From assembly GCF_016906535.1 (NCBI RefSeq), contig NC_057377.1, forward strand, positions 310,001 to 374,000: 64,000 nucleotides of DNA, written 5' to 3'. Position numbers and translations under genes: made by a program. Source of the stretch: Rhizoctonia solani (Eukaryota > Basidiomycota > Agaricomycetes > Cantharellales > Ceratobasidiaceae). Below the pieces are notes generated by a model, which ran no database searches, was not told the origin of the DNA, and saw nothing but the letters and a program-made list of their open reading frames with translations. This document shows, piece by piece, positions 50,319 to 61,709 of the stretch. Each line of letters begins with the position of its first letter. Positions within the stretch are counted from its first letter, which is position 1.

Positions 50319-52662
50319 CTAATTTCCATAGAACATTACCATAACAATACCCAAAGCAATCCCCATCAAGGCGCTCATCCCAGGAAGACCCATGTTGGGT
50401 GCCATTCCATTCCCAATACTACCGAAGCTCGTACTCCCAACTCGGTGCCCGTTCCTCCCACCCCGTCCGTTACTTGTAGCAAGAACCTCTTGTTCAACAG
50501 TTGCTGTATGTCGGACACGAGTAAGGAATGTAGTCTCGAAGCTAGCGGTGGCATCCTGCTCTGGAGAAGAGTTCTGGAGAGCAGCCTCAGTGAGGAAAAC
50601 GAGTGCAAGAGAAGGTGCTCGTAGTGGGACCGAGCATTGGTTCGTAATGGGATCGCAATCGATTGTGTGAACAACCTCTTGGCCTTTTAATCGGCCGTCG
50701 GACTCGAAATGGTTTCCGAGAGTTTGGCCAGCCCAACTACGTTTATTGAATATATCAGAGTCGAGTAATCGGAAGGCAGGTTCAACTCACGTCATATTTC
50801 CCTTGAAGCTCACACTCGGGGCCTCGAAATATTTAACTCGAACTTGCGCCGGACTCGCAGGAGGCTGCTGAGTCTCTCCGCCGCCTACTTGAATTCGAAC
50901 CCAGATATCGTGCCCGCCCGATGGATCGTCCACATAATTAATTAGGAGCATGCGAGTAGGTTGTCCGTCTTCGTACACGACGTAGCCAGGAGTGAGGTTC
51001 TCGCCGTTATTAGGGTTCAAATCCATAATTCGGCTCTTTCCGCTCTTGCCAAAAAGTTCGGCAATGATTAGTGTCGAATAATATACAGAGCCGGTTGTCC
51101 ATTGGCGGAATGTGGACTGGTTCGTAGGTGGGGGAGTAAATGGGTTATAGTAGTCGCCCTGACCGCCAACATGGAATAGAGTGGCCGAGAAATTGTAGGT
51201 CGCAAGCTTGAGTGCCCAATCGACAGCCCATAAGCCAGCACCAAAAGAGTCTGAAATACCGGGGAAGCCACCGCATGCAGCTGTATTGGTTTCAAACATG
51301 AATAGCGGCTTGCCTGCCTCCTGGACAATGCCTGGAAACGCATTGATTAGTAATCAAATACGCCAAGCGCATACAAGCGTGGTTACTTACGAGAAAACTC
51401 GGCATACTCTGCAGCATGCTGGGACAGCAAGTCATGTGAAAGATAGATAGGGAAAAGTTGTTGTGGGTCCCTAATCGCTCCCTCAATCTGACAGTTGTTG
51501 TTTGGATACCGCTGCACGGTGACAACTTTTAATTCATTGGCAAAACGTTGAAGATACCCAGCGCCAGCCAAAGCCACTATCCATAATTGTGAGCCTAGCT
51601 GATTTACGTTGCAATACACGAGGGGAAATGGCTTACAATTGTTCCACCGAGGATTGCTGCTCTCACAACATGTGCTTGGCCCCATGAGCATGTGGTGATT
51701 CGAGTATCCGGGGTTGGTAGCTAATGCGCCCGCAACGCTTCCCCATTCATCCATGTATTGCTCAAAAGTGTAAGGTTCCGGACGCTTCTGATGTCCAGGC
51801 CGCTCGTAGAGGTCAGGTTCATTTCCCAATGCAATACCGTGAAGATTCGAGCCTAGCATCTCTTCTGCCATGGCGGCGAATGCTACTTGGTTCGATGTAT
51901 CGGTAAGATCCATAAAGTTTAACCCCTGCCGAGACCGGATGTCGTCATTCACATCAGCCAAGGCAGCTGCGGGAAAAGTGTGCTAACATACCAGGTAGAT
52001 CTCGCTCTTCACAAGATTGGCAATATTGGCAAACATTTTGATGAGTTCGGGTGAGAATTCGACATGAGGGGTTGAGGTAGTGGTTGCCCCAATGCTCGTC
52101 TTGATCAGCATTTCACCTCCCGGAAACCCGTCAGGTTGAAGGATAGCTCGTTCCTGGGCTATCAAAACTTTAGCTTCGCTGTAGAATGTAGCGTAATTAT
52201 TTATGCAGCTTACTGTTTCCTCCTACTCGGATTCGAACAGCGCCACCACGATTGGCGACATTTGCGATGTGATTTAGGAAGGGTACGGCCAACACAGTCG
52301 AGTTGACTCCAATGGCTCGATTGGCCACGGACAATTCAATAGAGAATCCAAGATAAGACCCGGGTATAGGTATGCTAATTCCTGGAGGGTCACCTTGCCC
52401 AAGCTACGCTATTGACTGAGCTAATTAACGCCAGTGAAATTTATGGACATACCACGATTACGAAATCACGATTGAACTGTTCCGGAGGTGGTGGAGGGAC
52501 TAGAACCGTGGGATCGTAGGCTGCGCTGCCAGTATAGCTAGCGGCGTCTGCCGTAGTAGTGGCAGTACCATGTGCACCATGGTCGCCAACCCGGTACACG
52601 GTGACAGCGGCCTTTGATGCAGTGGCAACGGCTATAAGTACGGGAGCCCAGATACGGACCAT
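50319..52662 (-). CDS. GH79-type beta-glucuronidase-like glycoside hydrolase, probably GPI-anchored
   Basis: The protein starts MVRIWAPVLIAVATASKAA, a signal peptide, followed by a low-complexity stretch ending PPPPEQFNRDF. Conserved GH79 blocks follow: SYLGFSIELSVANRAIG, the family's VRIRVGGN strand, and the acid/base region GIALGNEPDLYERPG (Glu of GNEP). Then comes YSNHHMLMGPSTCC, and the nucleophile region LFMFETNTAACGGFPGISD (Glu of FET) followed by FGAGLWAVDWAL. A C-terminal beta domain (VSFKGNMTWAGQTLG, VPLRAPSLALVFL) precedes a Ser/Gly/Arg linker and a hydrophobic end (MGIALGIVMVMF), typical of a GPI-anchor signal. GH79 enzymes remove glucuronic or 4-O-methyl-glucuronic acid from proteoglycans or arabinogalactans outside the cell. 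Multiple short introns; exact edges not all fixed. Confidence 0.85.
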
Positions 52663-54320
52663 AGTGAGGGTAGCTCGTGATTCTGTTTGCTGAGAGCCTT
52701 TACTTATCTAAAGCCTGGTGGCCAAGACTCGTCCGCGCCGTAAGACATACGGTATGCATCCAGAAAATGCGTCATTTTGTTTCGACGAGCCTCTTGATTC
52801 TTGAGTGCCAGGTACCGAGTCCAGAATCATAGGTAAAATACAATGGAAAAGACATGCCGTCAAGGCCAAGACGTTGCTGGTAATCGACCTTGTGTCCTGG
52901 TAGAGACTTGGCATGCCGAAGAAAGGCCCGATTCCCGATTTGCAATCGGCAGTTGAATCTTTTTCACACCGATCTTATTGGTGTCCTATAGTTCCTTAGT
53001 GACTTGCAAGGCAAAGGCCCCCAAATACGGCTGGTGAACTAATAAACAGAACAGATTAATTCGTTGAGCGCTGATTTGACGCGAGCATGCAACAGCACAA
53101 TTTTACTTTGTTCAAGATAAACCCAACCAGTGGTCCGCTTACCAGTTGGTTCTCGGCATCGTAAGAGTGCTGCGTGATATAAGTAAGGCGACCAGCTCCC
53201 CCGGACTATCCTCAAGTGCAAATCAACGAAGTGCGATCGTAATGTCCGTTATAATATTTCGTTGCACTCGGGTTACAATAAAATGGCCGGCTACAACCTG
53301 ACTGAGCATGCTCGAGTAACCATTACAAGCAAAGCATCGGAGCTCAGCTCTCACGAAAGAATTTTCTTTCCTGGACCCTTCCCTTCGAAGCGCGCCAACC
53401 TTTAACGGCGAATGAGCTGGTGGTCGTCAAAAGTTCGAAGGCAAACCATATTAAGCATTATGGCTGACCTAATCGCAGAGTGGCTATGTTATATTTCCCA
53501 TCCTTCGACCCAAGTACGCGCACACCAGCGACTGAAGGACCGATCAGGCTCAAATCTACACAATTATTTTAGCTATTGAAGTAAAATAATTGTGTATCGT
53601 TCCCTTCCTTTTTTGTAGGGGACTTCAGCCGATCTCGAGGGACCAAGCGACCGAAATCGCTGTGCCAAGTTTAAATAACGCGGCGATCCCGGAGTACAAC
53701 TGACTCAACTCGGTTGACGCTCCAGACTCGGTCTGAACAAAACGGGATATGAAAGAAGAATGGTATTACGAACGTTTGGTAAGCATATGCTTTTACATTC
53801 CGTACAGATTACAACGTGGTGCGCAAGCAGAAATCTGCTGGCTATTGGTTTAATCAGAGATACGATATGTGCGAAGTTGACACTAGGGCAAGAATTATCC
53901 ACCCCATACCTCTCTTCGATGCAAAGGCCGTGGAAGATGGGGTTTGAACGAAGTAGATTTACACAACTAATGATGATACCGCAGGTGCCAAAAGACCAAT
54001 ATTTTTGGCTAGAAAATTATTTTTCCACAGCCAGACCATCCTTGACCACGAGTCCTGTACAGCGAACAATCAAAGATCCATGTACTGAGCTGCGGAACTC
54101 ACTGCGATACGTGTCAGTATGTCAGACCTGTATATGCGTTGGTTGCCCATGTGCATACTTAGATTTGATGCTGCATAGCATTGACGACTGAGAACGGTCC
54201 TCAGCCAATCATATTCCCACCGGGTTATTTAAACTTGATCTTCGAATTTGACAGATGTCATATATAGATGGAATAGAAACGGTAAGTCTGTTCTTCACTT
54301 CAATCATCTCTAGTCACGAA
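52663..54320. other. Gene-free region with one strong hairpin
   Basis: It contains the GH79 promoter on the left and the P450 promoter on the right. One open frame of 143 codons (53760-54191) has no recognised family. The only structural feature is the hairpin listed separately. Confidence 0.45.
53557..53596. repeat. 15-bp perfect inverted repeat with 10-nt loop
   Basis: The left half tacacaattatttta (53557-53571) is mirrored exactly at 53582-53596, with the loop gctattgaag between. It is AT-rich and intergenic. It could be the end of a small foldback element or a transcription-related hairpin; nothing here decides. Confidence 0.6.
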
Positions 54321-56758
54321 ATGGACTACTTGGCAGATCTCACAGACCAACTTACGCTCAAACACTTGTTCTGTATCGCTTGCGGTATAGCCGTCATCAA
54401 GCTACGTCACGGCATCCTCCGACCAATCCAGAACTGGAGATCTCCACTTCGAAACCTCCAAGGTCCTGAAAGTAATAACCTGATTTTTGGCCATTTAGAG
54501 ATGTTGCAGGAAGCGCAAACGGGAGATATATGGGAGCAATGGATCGATAAATACGGAAAAACATTTAGGTGGAGGAGATTTTTCGGGGTACGCGGCGATT
54601 GTAGATCCACTCTTTTTCCCAGCCTTTTTGAACAGTTTTCTGTGACTAGGCATACGAATTATGTACAACCGACATGCGCGCAATCAACTAGTATGTCGAC
54701 TTGACTCTCTGTATGCATCCCCTCTGAGCTTCACGTGGTGGCAGTGTCATGTCTCGGGATACAATGTTTCCCAAATCAAGGAGACTCCGTGTTGCATTGG
54801 CTAGGATACTAGGTGAAGGTGCGTGCACATAGAATTGGCTACCACTCGCCTATAATATACAGGCCCTCAGGCTTACTATCAGCCGAACCCGAAGCACATA
54901 AGCGCCAGGTAAGATATTGGCATAATTCAACACACCAGGAATCTAAGGAACTTATCCCTGAATACAGCGTCGTATCATGGTAAGCCAAGCTCCTTTTGAT
55001 AATATTTTTTGTTACTTCATTGGACGCAGAATCCATCTTTCAATACACCGCATATCCGCAACCTGGTGCCTATCTTTTGGGCCAAGTCAAACCAGGTGAG
55101 CCCATCAGAAGTGATAGGCTATATACACTCGATTAATGATTTTCTTTCATTGTTCATTCAAGCTTCGAGACATATGGCTTGAGAGATTGTGAGATAAACC
55201 TGACGGAGAAACGATTGACGTTTTGTTGGGGACAACTTGCGCGACTTTGGATATCATTGGCATAGCCGGTAACTAGATTCTATGTTGAATATTTTGTAGT
55301 TTGTTGATTGGGATTTTAGGATTCGGCTACGAATTTCACTCTTTGGAAGGAAAAGACGAAGACGAACTCGCCAAAGCGTTCATGAGTGTATTCAATTCCA
55401 ACGATAAAAAGCCATCATCGATAGGATTGCTCTTTATGATAATCAGTCACAGGCTTGGAATAATAAGTCGCATCAAATATATACGACACGAACTGACGGA
55501 GGTCTACAGCCTACCAAAGTATCTCTGCGCCTCAAAGCCAATCTTGCAACGTGAGTAAGACAATACGAGCATGGCTGGCCAAGGGACCTGAGCTTTCCGG
55601 CAGTATCCGTCGCATCGGAATGGAAATTGTCGAAGATAAGAAGAAAATCCTGTATCAAAACCAGGGTGGTGATGAATTCTACGGACGAGACTTATTGACA
55701 CTGCTCATCAAATCCAATATCGCACCGGATATTGAGAAAGATCAAGCCATGACCGATGAAGAAATATTTGGACGTAAGTTCATAGTGTTTATTGAGCGAT
55801 AAATGTTCACCTCCTCCAAAGAGATATCGACTTTTCTAGCTGCTGGACACGAAACAACCAGTTCTACAACATCATGGGCACTGTATGCGCTGACTAAACA
55901 CCCCGAAGTTCAAACCAAGCTTCGACAAGAATTATTGAAGGCTGGACTAGGGGATGAGCCTTCGATGGAAGAGTTGGAAAAGATTTCTTATTTGGACAAC
56001 TTCGTTCGAGAGGTGTTGAGGGTCCATGCTGTAGTCCCACTGACCTCTCGGGAAGCTGATTGCGATACGGTCATCCCTGTAGGGGAAAGCTACATTGACA
56101 TCCATGGAAACATTCAACACGGGATCCGGTGGGTGCCTGGGGCTCTACTTCTTGGTGTTACCTTACTAAAAACTGCCTAGGGTTCAAAAGGGAGACTCCA
56201 TTTCCATCCCCATATTAGCTATGAACCGAGCAAAGGACGTCTGGGGCGAAGACGCTGTAGATTTCAAGTAAGTATATTAAATTGGTGCTTCTCTATACTC
56301 AATTAGACTTCTGTCAAAGACCGGAGCGCTGGGACAATCTTCCAGACGGAGTAAAAGATATGCCAGGAGTATGGAGCCACTTGATGACGTACGTGGATAC
56401 ATATACATTTCAGTCCCTGAGCTGATAGAAAAATAGGTTTATTCACGGTCCTAATGCTTGTATCGGATATCGGTTTGCTGTAATAGAGTACGTTGACTTC
56501 CTTTCGTGAATCATCTAGCTCATTTATGGTTTTCAGAGTGAAAGCTCTCTTGTACTCGCTTGTTCGTGCATTCGAGTTCAATATTGACCCGAATCTTGAG
56601 ATTGTTGGGAAGACCATGTACGTCTTTGGAACGTTCAGTCATTTTTCCGTTTAATAAAGCCACCCTTCAGGCTAGTCTCCCGACCATGCGTCAAAGGCGA
56701 TTCGGATAATGTAAACAAAATGCCATTAATATGCAAGCCGGTCGCTAGACAAGGGTAG
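54321..56758 (+). pseudogene. Cytochrome P450, copy 1, with nonsense and splice-site lesions
   Basis: The layout matches copy 2 exon for exon: an N-terminal anchor (MDYLADLTDQLTLKHLF), a proline-poor hinge, CTTDMRAINY, FPKSRRLRVALARILGEG, GLLSAEPEAHKRQ, the 12-nt exon RRIM (54968-54979), NPSFNTPHIRNLVPIF, the I-helix AAGHETTSS, the K-helix EVLR and the heme loop FIHGPNACIG (Cys at 56459-56461). The stop follows KPVARQG. Two lesions are visible. TGA at 55190-55192 interrupts WLERL.DKPDGETIDV where copy 2 has His. The donor that copy 2 reads as GTGAGT is ATAAGT at 55463. The remaining exons are well preserved, so the loss looks recent. The start at 54321 is chosen by alignment to copy 2; ATG 54255 is also open. 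The P450 family is not assignable by eye. Confidence 0.8.
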
Positions 56759-57248
56759 CTCAATGATCAAATAGACTTCGGTTTGTATGGGGACTTTCTG
56801 AGCAATGAGGCTGGAGGTTCCGGTGGTGGGGGGCTTGTTATAACAAAAAACACCAGATAGAAATTCGAGAGGCTCGGATATCAAGTAAATGATGTCAACA
56901 TTGGCAAACACTTCGCGGGATATGGTGGCCAATCAGGATGCGCCCCGCTATTTGAAAATGAAGTGACACCCTTGAATGATGGAAAGTGACCTAGTCCGTT
57001 GATCATGCACCAACCCGATTTGCTGCCAGAAAGTATGCGGCCTACTGCCGCGAGGCGATGCGGACTATGATACGTGCGCTATTTCCCGGAGGCCTCGCCC
57101 CCTTTATATGGCCAACCTAGCCACAGGCGTCGAATGTGCTGACAATCCACTCACTATATAAAGGGCCGTCTGACATGCCTAAGCTTAAGCCCCCTCGTCT
57201 CCTATATACGCCGCGTAAACTGCAAACTATACTCGCCTCAACCTACAG
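56759..57248. other. Intergenic region between tandem P450s
   Basis: It holds the 3' end of copy 1 and the promoter of copy 2. A TATATAAA-like stretch (tatataaagg near 57155) lies about 90 nt upstream of the ATG at 57249. No coding sequence is recognised. Confidence 0.5.
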
Positions 57249-59638
57249 ATGTCAGCTATTGTCTCCAATCTCGCAGACCAAATTACGCTGAAGCGCTTGC
57301 TCTTTCTGTCCTGTGGCTTGGCAGTTGTCAAGTTCAGGCATATGATATACGACCCCATTCGAAACCTAAGTTCTCCCCTTAGACACCTACCTGGGCCCCC
57401 ATCGGACAATTGGCTCCTTGGTCATTTATTTACGTTAGTAGAACATCAACATAGTACGATATGGGAAACATGGAAGGAGAAATATGGGAAGGTTATCCAA
57501 CTTAGGGGCATCTGTGGAGTGAACATTTCGCACTATCTGTGCTTGAAGCGCTCGGCTAACAATATTATTTCTAGGAGTATCAGGTTTGCATATGGGATAT
57601 GCGTGCTATAAACTAGTAAGTTAACCGAGCCTGTTTATGGAAGCCAAATGAATGATTAACACTCCCAATAAAACTTGCTTGCTGCAGTGTGCTATCTCAT
57701 AACACCGTATTTCCCAAGTCTGAAAGTATGCGCCGTGGTCTGGCTTTGTTGTTGGGCGAAGGTATACGTGTAAATCTCCAAAGAATTATTCTGTTATCTC
57801 ACAACCTTCGGCTTCCAGGAATTTTAGCTGCCGATGAAGTGGCACACAAACGTCAGGTGAGTACATGTACACCAGAGTAACACGGCTTGAATAATTCAAT
57901 CTTATTATAAACTTGTGTAGCGTCGTGTTATGGTATGGTAGTTTACTATCCCTAGGGGTACCACTTACTCCAGTCTCTCAGAGTCCTGCGTTTAGTGCAC
58001 TACACATCCGAAATCTACTACCTATATTTATTGCCAAATCCAACCAAGTATGATTCAAATTACCCTTCTTTGATAATATGACTCCAGCTGACACTCGATA
58101 GCTCCGAGATATTTGGATGGATAAGCTGCATGATAAACCTGCGGGGGAAACCATTGAGGTTCTATCTTGGCTTACCCGTGCCACACTAGACATTATCGGC
58201 CTTGCAGGTATGTCAGCACTGAATTGATTTATTTATCTCTTTAATCTCTTCAAAGGGTTTGGATACGACTTCCGCTCTCTCGAAGATGAGGACAAGGACG
58301 AACTTTCCAAGGCTTACACTGAGCTTTTCAAATCCAACATAAATATCAGCCCATTTATCATAATAAAAGGGCTAGTGTGCGATTTTCTGGGGATTGTGAG
58401 TTCCCTTGAAACCACCCTCAAGTTTTATTGTCATTTGACCATTTTCCTGATAGCCCACCGAAGACAGCCGACGCTTCAAAGCTAATCAAGCAACGTAAGC
58501 GCAGAAATCGGCTTCTGAAACTATCTAGTAATATATCTTAGTGTACGACGGATCGGTACGGAGCTTATGAAAGATAAGAAGGGCTTGTTGCAGGGGGACT
58601 CGCGGAGCGAAGAGTCATGTGGACGAGACCTACTTACTCTACTCATCAAGTCAAATCTTGCTGAAACAGATAACCTTCGAGCAATGTCTGACGAAGAAGT
58701 ACTTGGGCGTAAGTACCAAATTTTCTTTTATTTAATAAGCTCACAGTCTCCAGAGATATCCACCTTTCTTGTTGCAGGACATGAAACCACCAGCTCAACA
58801 ATTGCATGGGCATTGTATGCACTAACAAAGCACCCAAAGATGCAGGAAAAGCTACGCGACGAGCTACAAAATGCTGGACTCGGTGAAGAGCCATCGATGG
58901 ATGAACTGGACAGCCTGAGCTATTTAGATTCCTTTGTTCGAGAAGTATTACGGGTCTACGCAGTAGTCCCAACAACTGGTCGAGAGGTTGCCCAGGACAC
59001 AGTCATACCAGTTGGGGAGAGCTTTAGGAACTCGACTGGAGACCCTCAAATGGGCATACGGTGATAATTTTCATTAATACCCAGCCTGAAAGTACCACTC
59101 AACTGCCATTAGTGTGAGGAAGGGTGATGCCGTCGCCATTCCCGTCATATCAATCAACAGATCCAAGGAAGTTTGGGGAGAAGATGCCATGGAGTTTAAC
59201 CCTGATCGCTGGAACAGTACTCCCAAAGCTGTCAAAGATATGCCTGGTGTGTGGGGCCATATTCTAACGTATGATCAACACAGTTTGGTTCCCTTTCTAA
59301 ATTGCTTATACTTTATTACTCTAGCTTCTTACATGGACCCCATGCGTGCATTGGGTTCCGATTCGCTGTGGAAGAGTAAGTTATCCAGTACATATCACAA
59401 GTATGTATCTGATTCTCGTGGATAGGATAAAAACCTTGCTATACGTACTTGTTCGCGCCTTTGAATTCCAAATTGATCCCAAGATCGAGATAGAAGGCAA
59501 GACTGGGTGAGTTGCACGAAATCCATACCATTGAGATCTCTGACTCGAAAAAATTAGCCTTGTTACTCGGCCATGTGTAAAGGGTGAGATAGAGAAAGTC
59601 AACAAACTACCGCTACTGTGCCGCCCAGTTAACAGATG
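57249..59638 (+). CDS. Cytochrome P450 monooxygenase, copy 2
   Basis: The protein starts MSAIVSNLADQITLKRLLFL with a membrane anchor, then SPLRHLPGPPSDNWLLGHL (proline-rich hinge), DMRAINY joined to VLSHNTVFPKSESMRRG, GILAADEVAHKRQ, a 12-nt exon RRVM (57921-57932), SPAFSALHIRNLLPIF and IWMDKLHDKPAGETIEV. The I-helix is VAGHETTSST, the K-helix ExxR is EVLR, the PERF-like motif is FNPDRW, and the heme loop is FLHGPHACIGFRFAVEE with the axial Cys at 59347-59349. Last exons read KTLLYVLVRAFEFQIDPK and VTRPCVKG, ending PVNR. More than ten introns; all junctions I tested keep the frame, so it appears intact. It should be an ER-bound, NADPH-reductase-dependent oxidase; the substrate is unknown. It is the tandem paralogue of copy 1. 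Confidence 0.88.
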
Positions 59639-60368
59639 ATACAAATGGCGAGATTGCTGAAATTTGTTATATTCCACTTTTCCGCCAACCACTCACCCTT
59701 CAGGCTCACGTATCGCTCATAATCCTGTAGTCGCTTCTGTTTCTCTAGACTCCCGAATTGAATTCCCTTATGCATAAGATTTTATTGTAACAGTCGCGTG
59801 ACATTGAATCTTGCCCCGAAGCGGTTGAGCATTAGCTACCGCTTATAGACATGCCATCATGTTGAGCAAAACCAGCAGCTTTTATTTCATACAACACATG
59901 TGACGCATTCTGGCTTATCGGAATGACTTGTACATGAATGCAGGATTGGTGGTTATGATTACGCGAGTGCTGGGTACTTACTGGAGAAGTCCCGCAAAAA
60001 GCCTACTAAATCTTCCAATCGATTATGTGATCACCACGAGGAAATGTTGAGACTTTGACGTACCGTTGATGGCACCTTGAGCTACTTGAACGGTCACGCC
60101 CACTCCGACCAAATTCCCTAGCATTCGTACTTCACAGCCTTGGATAAACTTAAAAATGGTTTCAAACGTGGGGGGCACACTTGCAAATGGTGCTGTCGCA
60201 GCAAGTTCATTAATCCAGCTTGTATACGTCAATAGTGTTGATAATTCGTCACGCTTATTTGGGCACTTGGAGTTACTTTATAATACCCTACGACGCGCGG
60301 TGCTCCTATCTGTTCAGTAATGCATACACCTGTACTAATTCTTTGCTGCGTACAAAGCGGCCCAGAGA
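59639..60368. other. Intergenic region between convergent genes
   Basis: No coding sequence is recognised; it holds the 3' ends of the P450 and oxidoreductase genes. Confidence 0.5.
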
Positions 60369-61709
60369 TCACTCTGAAACTTTTACAAGGAGCTTCCCAG
60401 ACGTCCCACGCCCAGAAATATCGATCTGAGTCTGACGAATCCCCTCGGTTGTAAACGGATACTCCGCATGTATAGCAATATTGAGCTTTCCGTCCTTGAT
60501 CAACTCGAGCAACTCGGACGAGTACTGGTGAAACTCGGCCGGCTCGGTCAAGTAATTTCCAACCCTACAAAAACCCCATCAACGACGCTTCGAATCCATC
60601 GATCCAGAACTTACACGGGCCTACAAACTTTGACATTCTTCGCTCCCAACTTCAACACCGAAAACGGCGGAACGACCCCGCTCGCGTTTCCATAACTCAC
60701 GATCGTTCCCTTGCGCCTGATCGAAACGAAATCATCTTCCCATGTAGAGGCGCCCACGCCGTCGAAAATGGCCTCGACGCCTCGCCCGTCTGTGAGTTTT
60801 AACACCTCGGACGAGACGGGTGTTTCAGTGTAGAGTATGACGTGTTTGGCTCCTGCTTTTTTGGCGATTTCGGCTTTGGCCGGGGTGGATGTTGTTCCTA
60901 TCACGTTTGCGCCGAGTTGGTTTGCAAGCTGTGCGTGTGTGTGTGTGGCTTGGGGTTAATGGTGCTAGCATGGTTAGGTTTAGTTGCGTACCTGGGTAAA
61001 GAGGAGCCCGGCGCCTCCTGCGGCTGCATGAACCAGGATCCAGTCGCCTTTCTTGACTGGATAGGCCTCTTTCACGAACGTAAGAGCTGTGCCCGGTCCT
61101 CAGTTATCCTTATCAAGTTATAGTGCTATAGCTAACCTGTAAGACCCTGCGCTAAAGAAGCAGCCGCTTGTGACAGACTCAACCCCTCGGGAACGAGTTG
61201 AACATCTTTCCACGGGACCGCAACATACTCTGCAAAGCTTCCAGAAGCATACTTGCGCGCACAATCAAAAAATAAAATGGATAACTAGTGCATATATATG
61301 TATATGCTCACCGCAACGACCTTGGCGCCTTGCTTGAATCCACGGATCTTGTATTCGTCCGAGTTTAACCTGAAATAATGAATTCAAATAATTCAAGTAT
61401 AAACAAGGCCTTACACTTCGCTCGCAGTCGGAAGTACAACGATCGTGCCGGCACCTTCTTGGCCGAGCGTAAACGGGACCTCGCGAGGATAAACGCCGCC
61501 TCGGAAGTACGTGTCGACTAGTAGGAATCCCGTATTAACATCACCCCCCCCCCAGAGTCATTTAGTGGAAACTGACTAAAGTTCACACCGGCCCATTCGA
61601 CTTTGATCAGTATCTCGTTTGGTTTGACAGTCGGAACGGGGATATCTGTGACTTGGATTTCTTCGATCCCGCCTTGCTTGCCGACTCGAGCGGCTTTCAT
61701 TCTAACCAT
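60369..61709 (-). CDS. NADPH:quinone oxidoreductase (zeta-crystallin-like MDR family)
   Basis: From ATG 61709 the protein reads MVRMKAARVGKQGGIEEIQV, then KVEWAGVNF, TYFRGGVYPREVPF and GQEGAGTIV, the N-terminal GroES-like domain without the catalytic zinc cysteines. YASGSFAEYVAVP and LSLSQAAASLAQGLTALTF follow. The Rossmann part shows DWILVHAAAGGAGLLFTQLA (the AAxGGxG NADPH signature), GANVIGTTST and GVEAIFDGVGASTWEDDF. The C-terminus is NYLTEPAEFHQYSSELLELI and GRGTSGKLLVKVSE. These fit the quinone oxidoreductase (QOR/Zta1) branch, which reduces quinones or enones with NADPH in the cytosol. Several introns of about 50-70 nt; one contains a run of C at about 61545-61553. An alternative start is ATG 61700. 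Confidence 0.92.

Noticed and set aside
54255..54320. Upstream start of P450 copy 1 at 54255
   Set aside because: Open but not matched in copy 2, whose protein begins at the equivalent of 54321; kept only as an alternative.
61541..61555. Run of C as a regulatory or structured element
   Set aside because: A simple homopolymer inside an intron of the oxidoreductase gene; nothing further supports a role.
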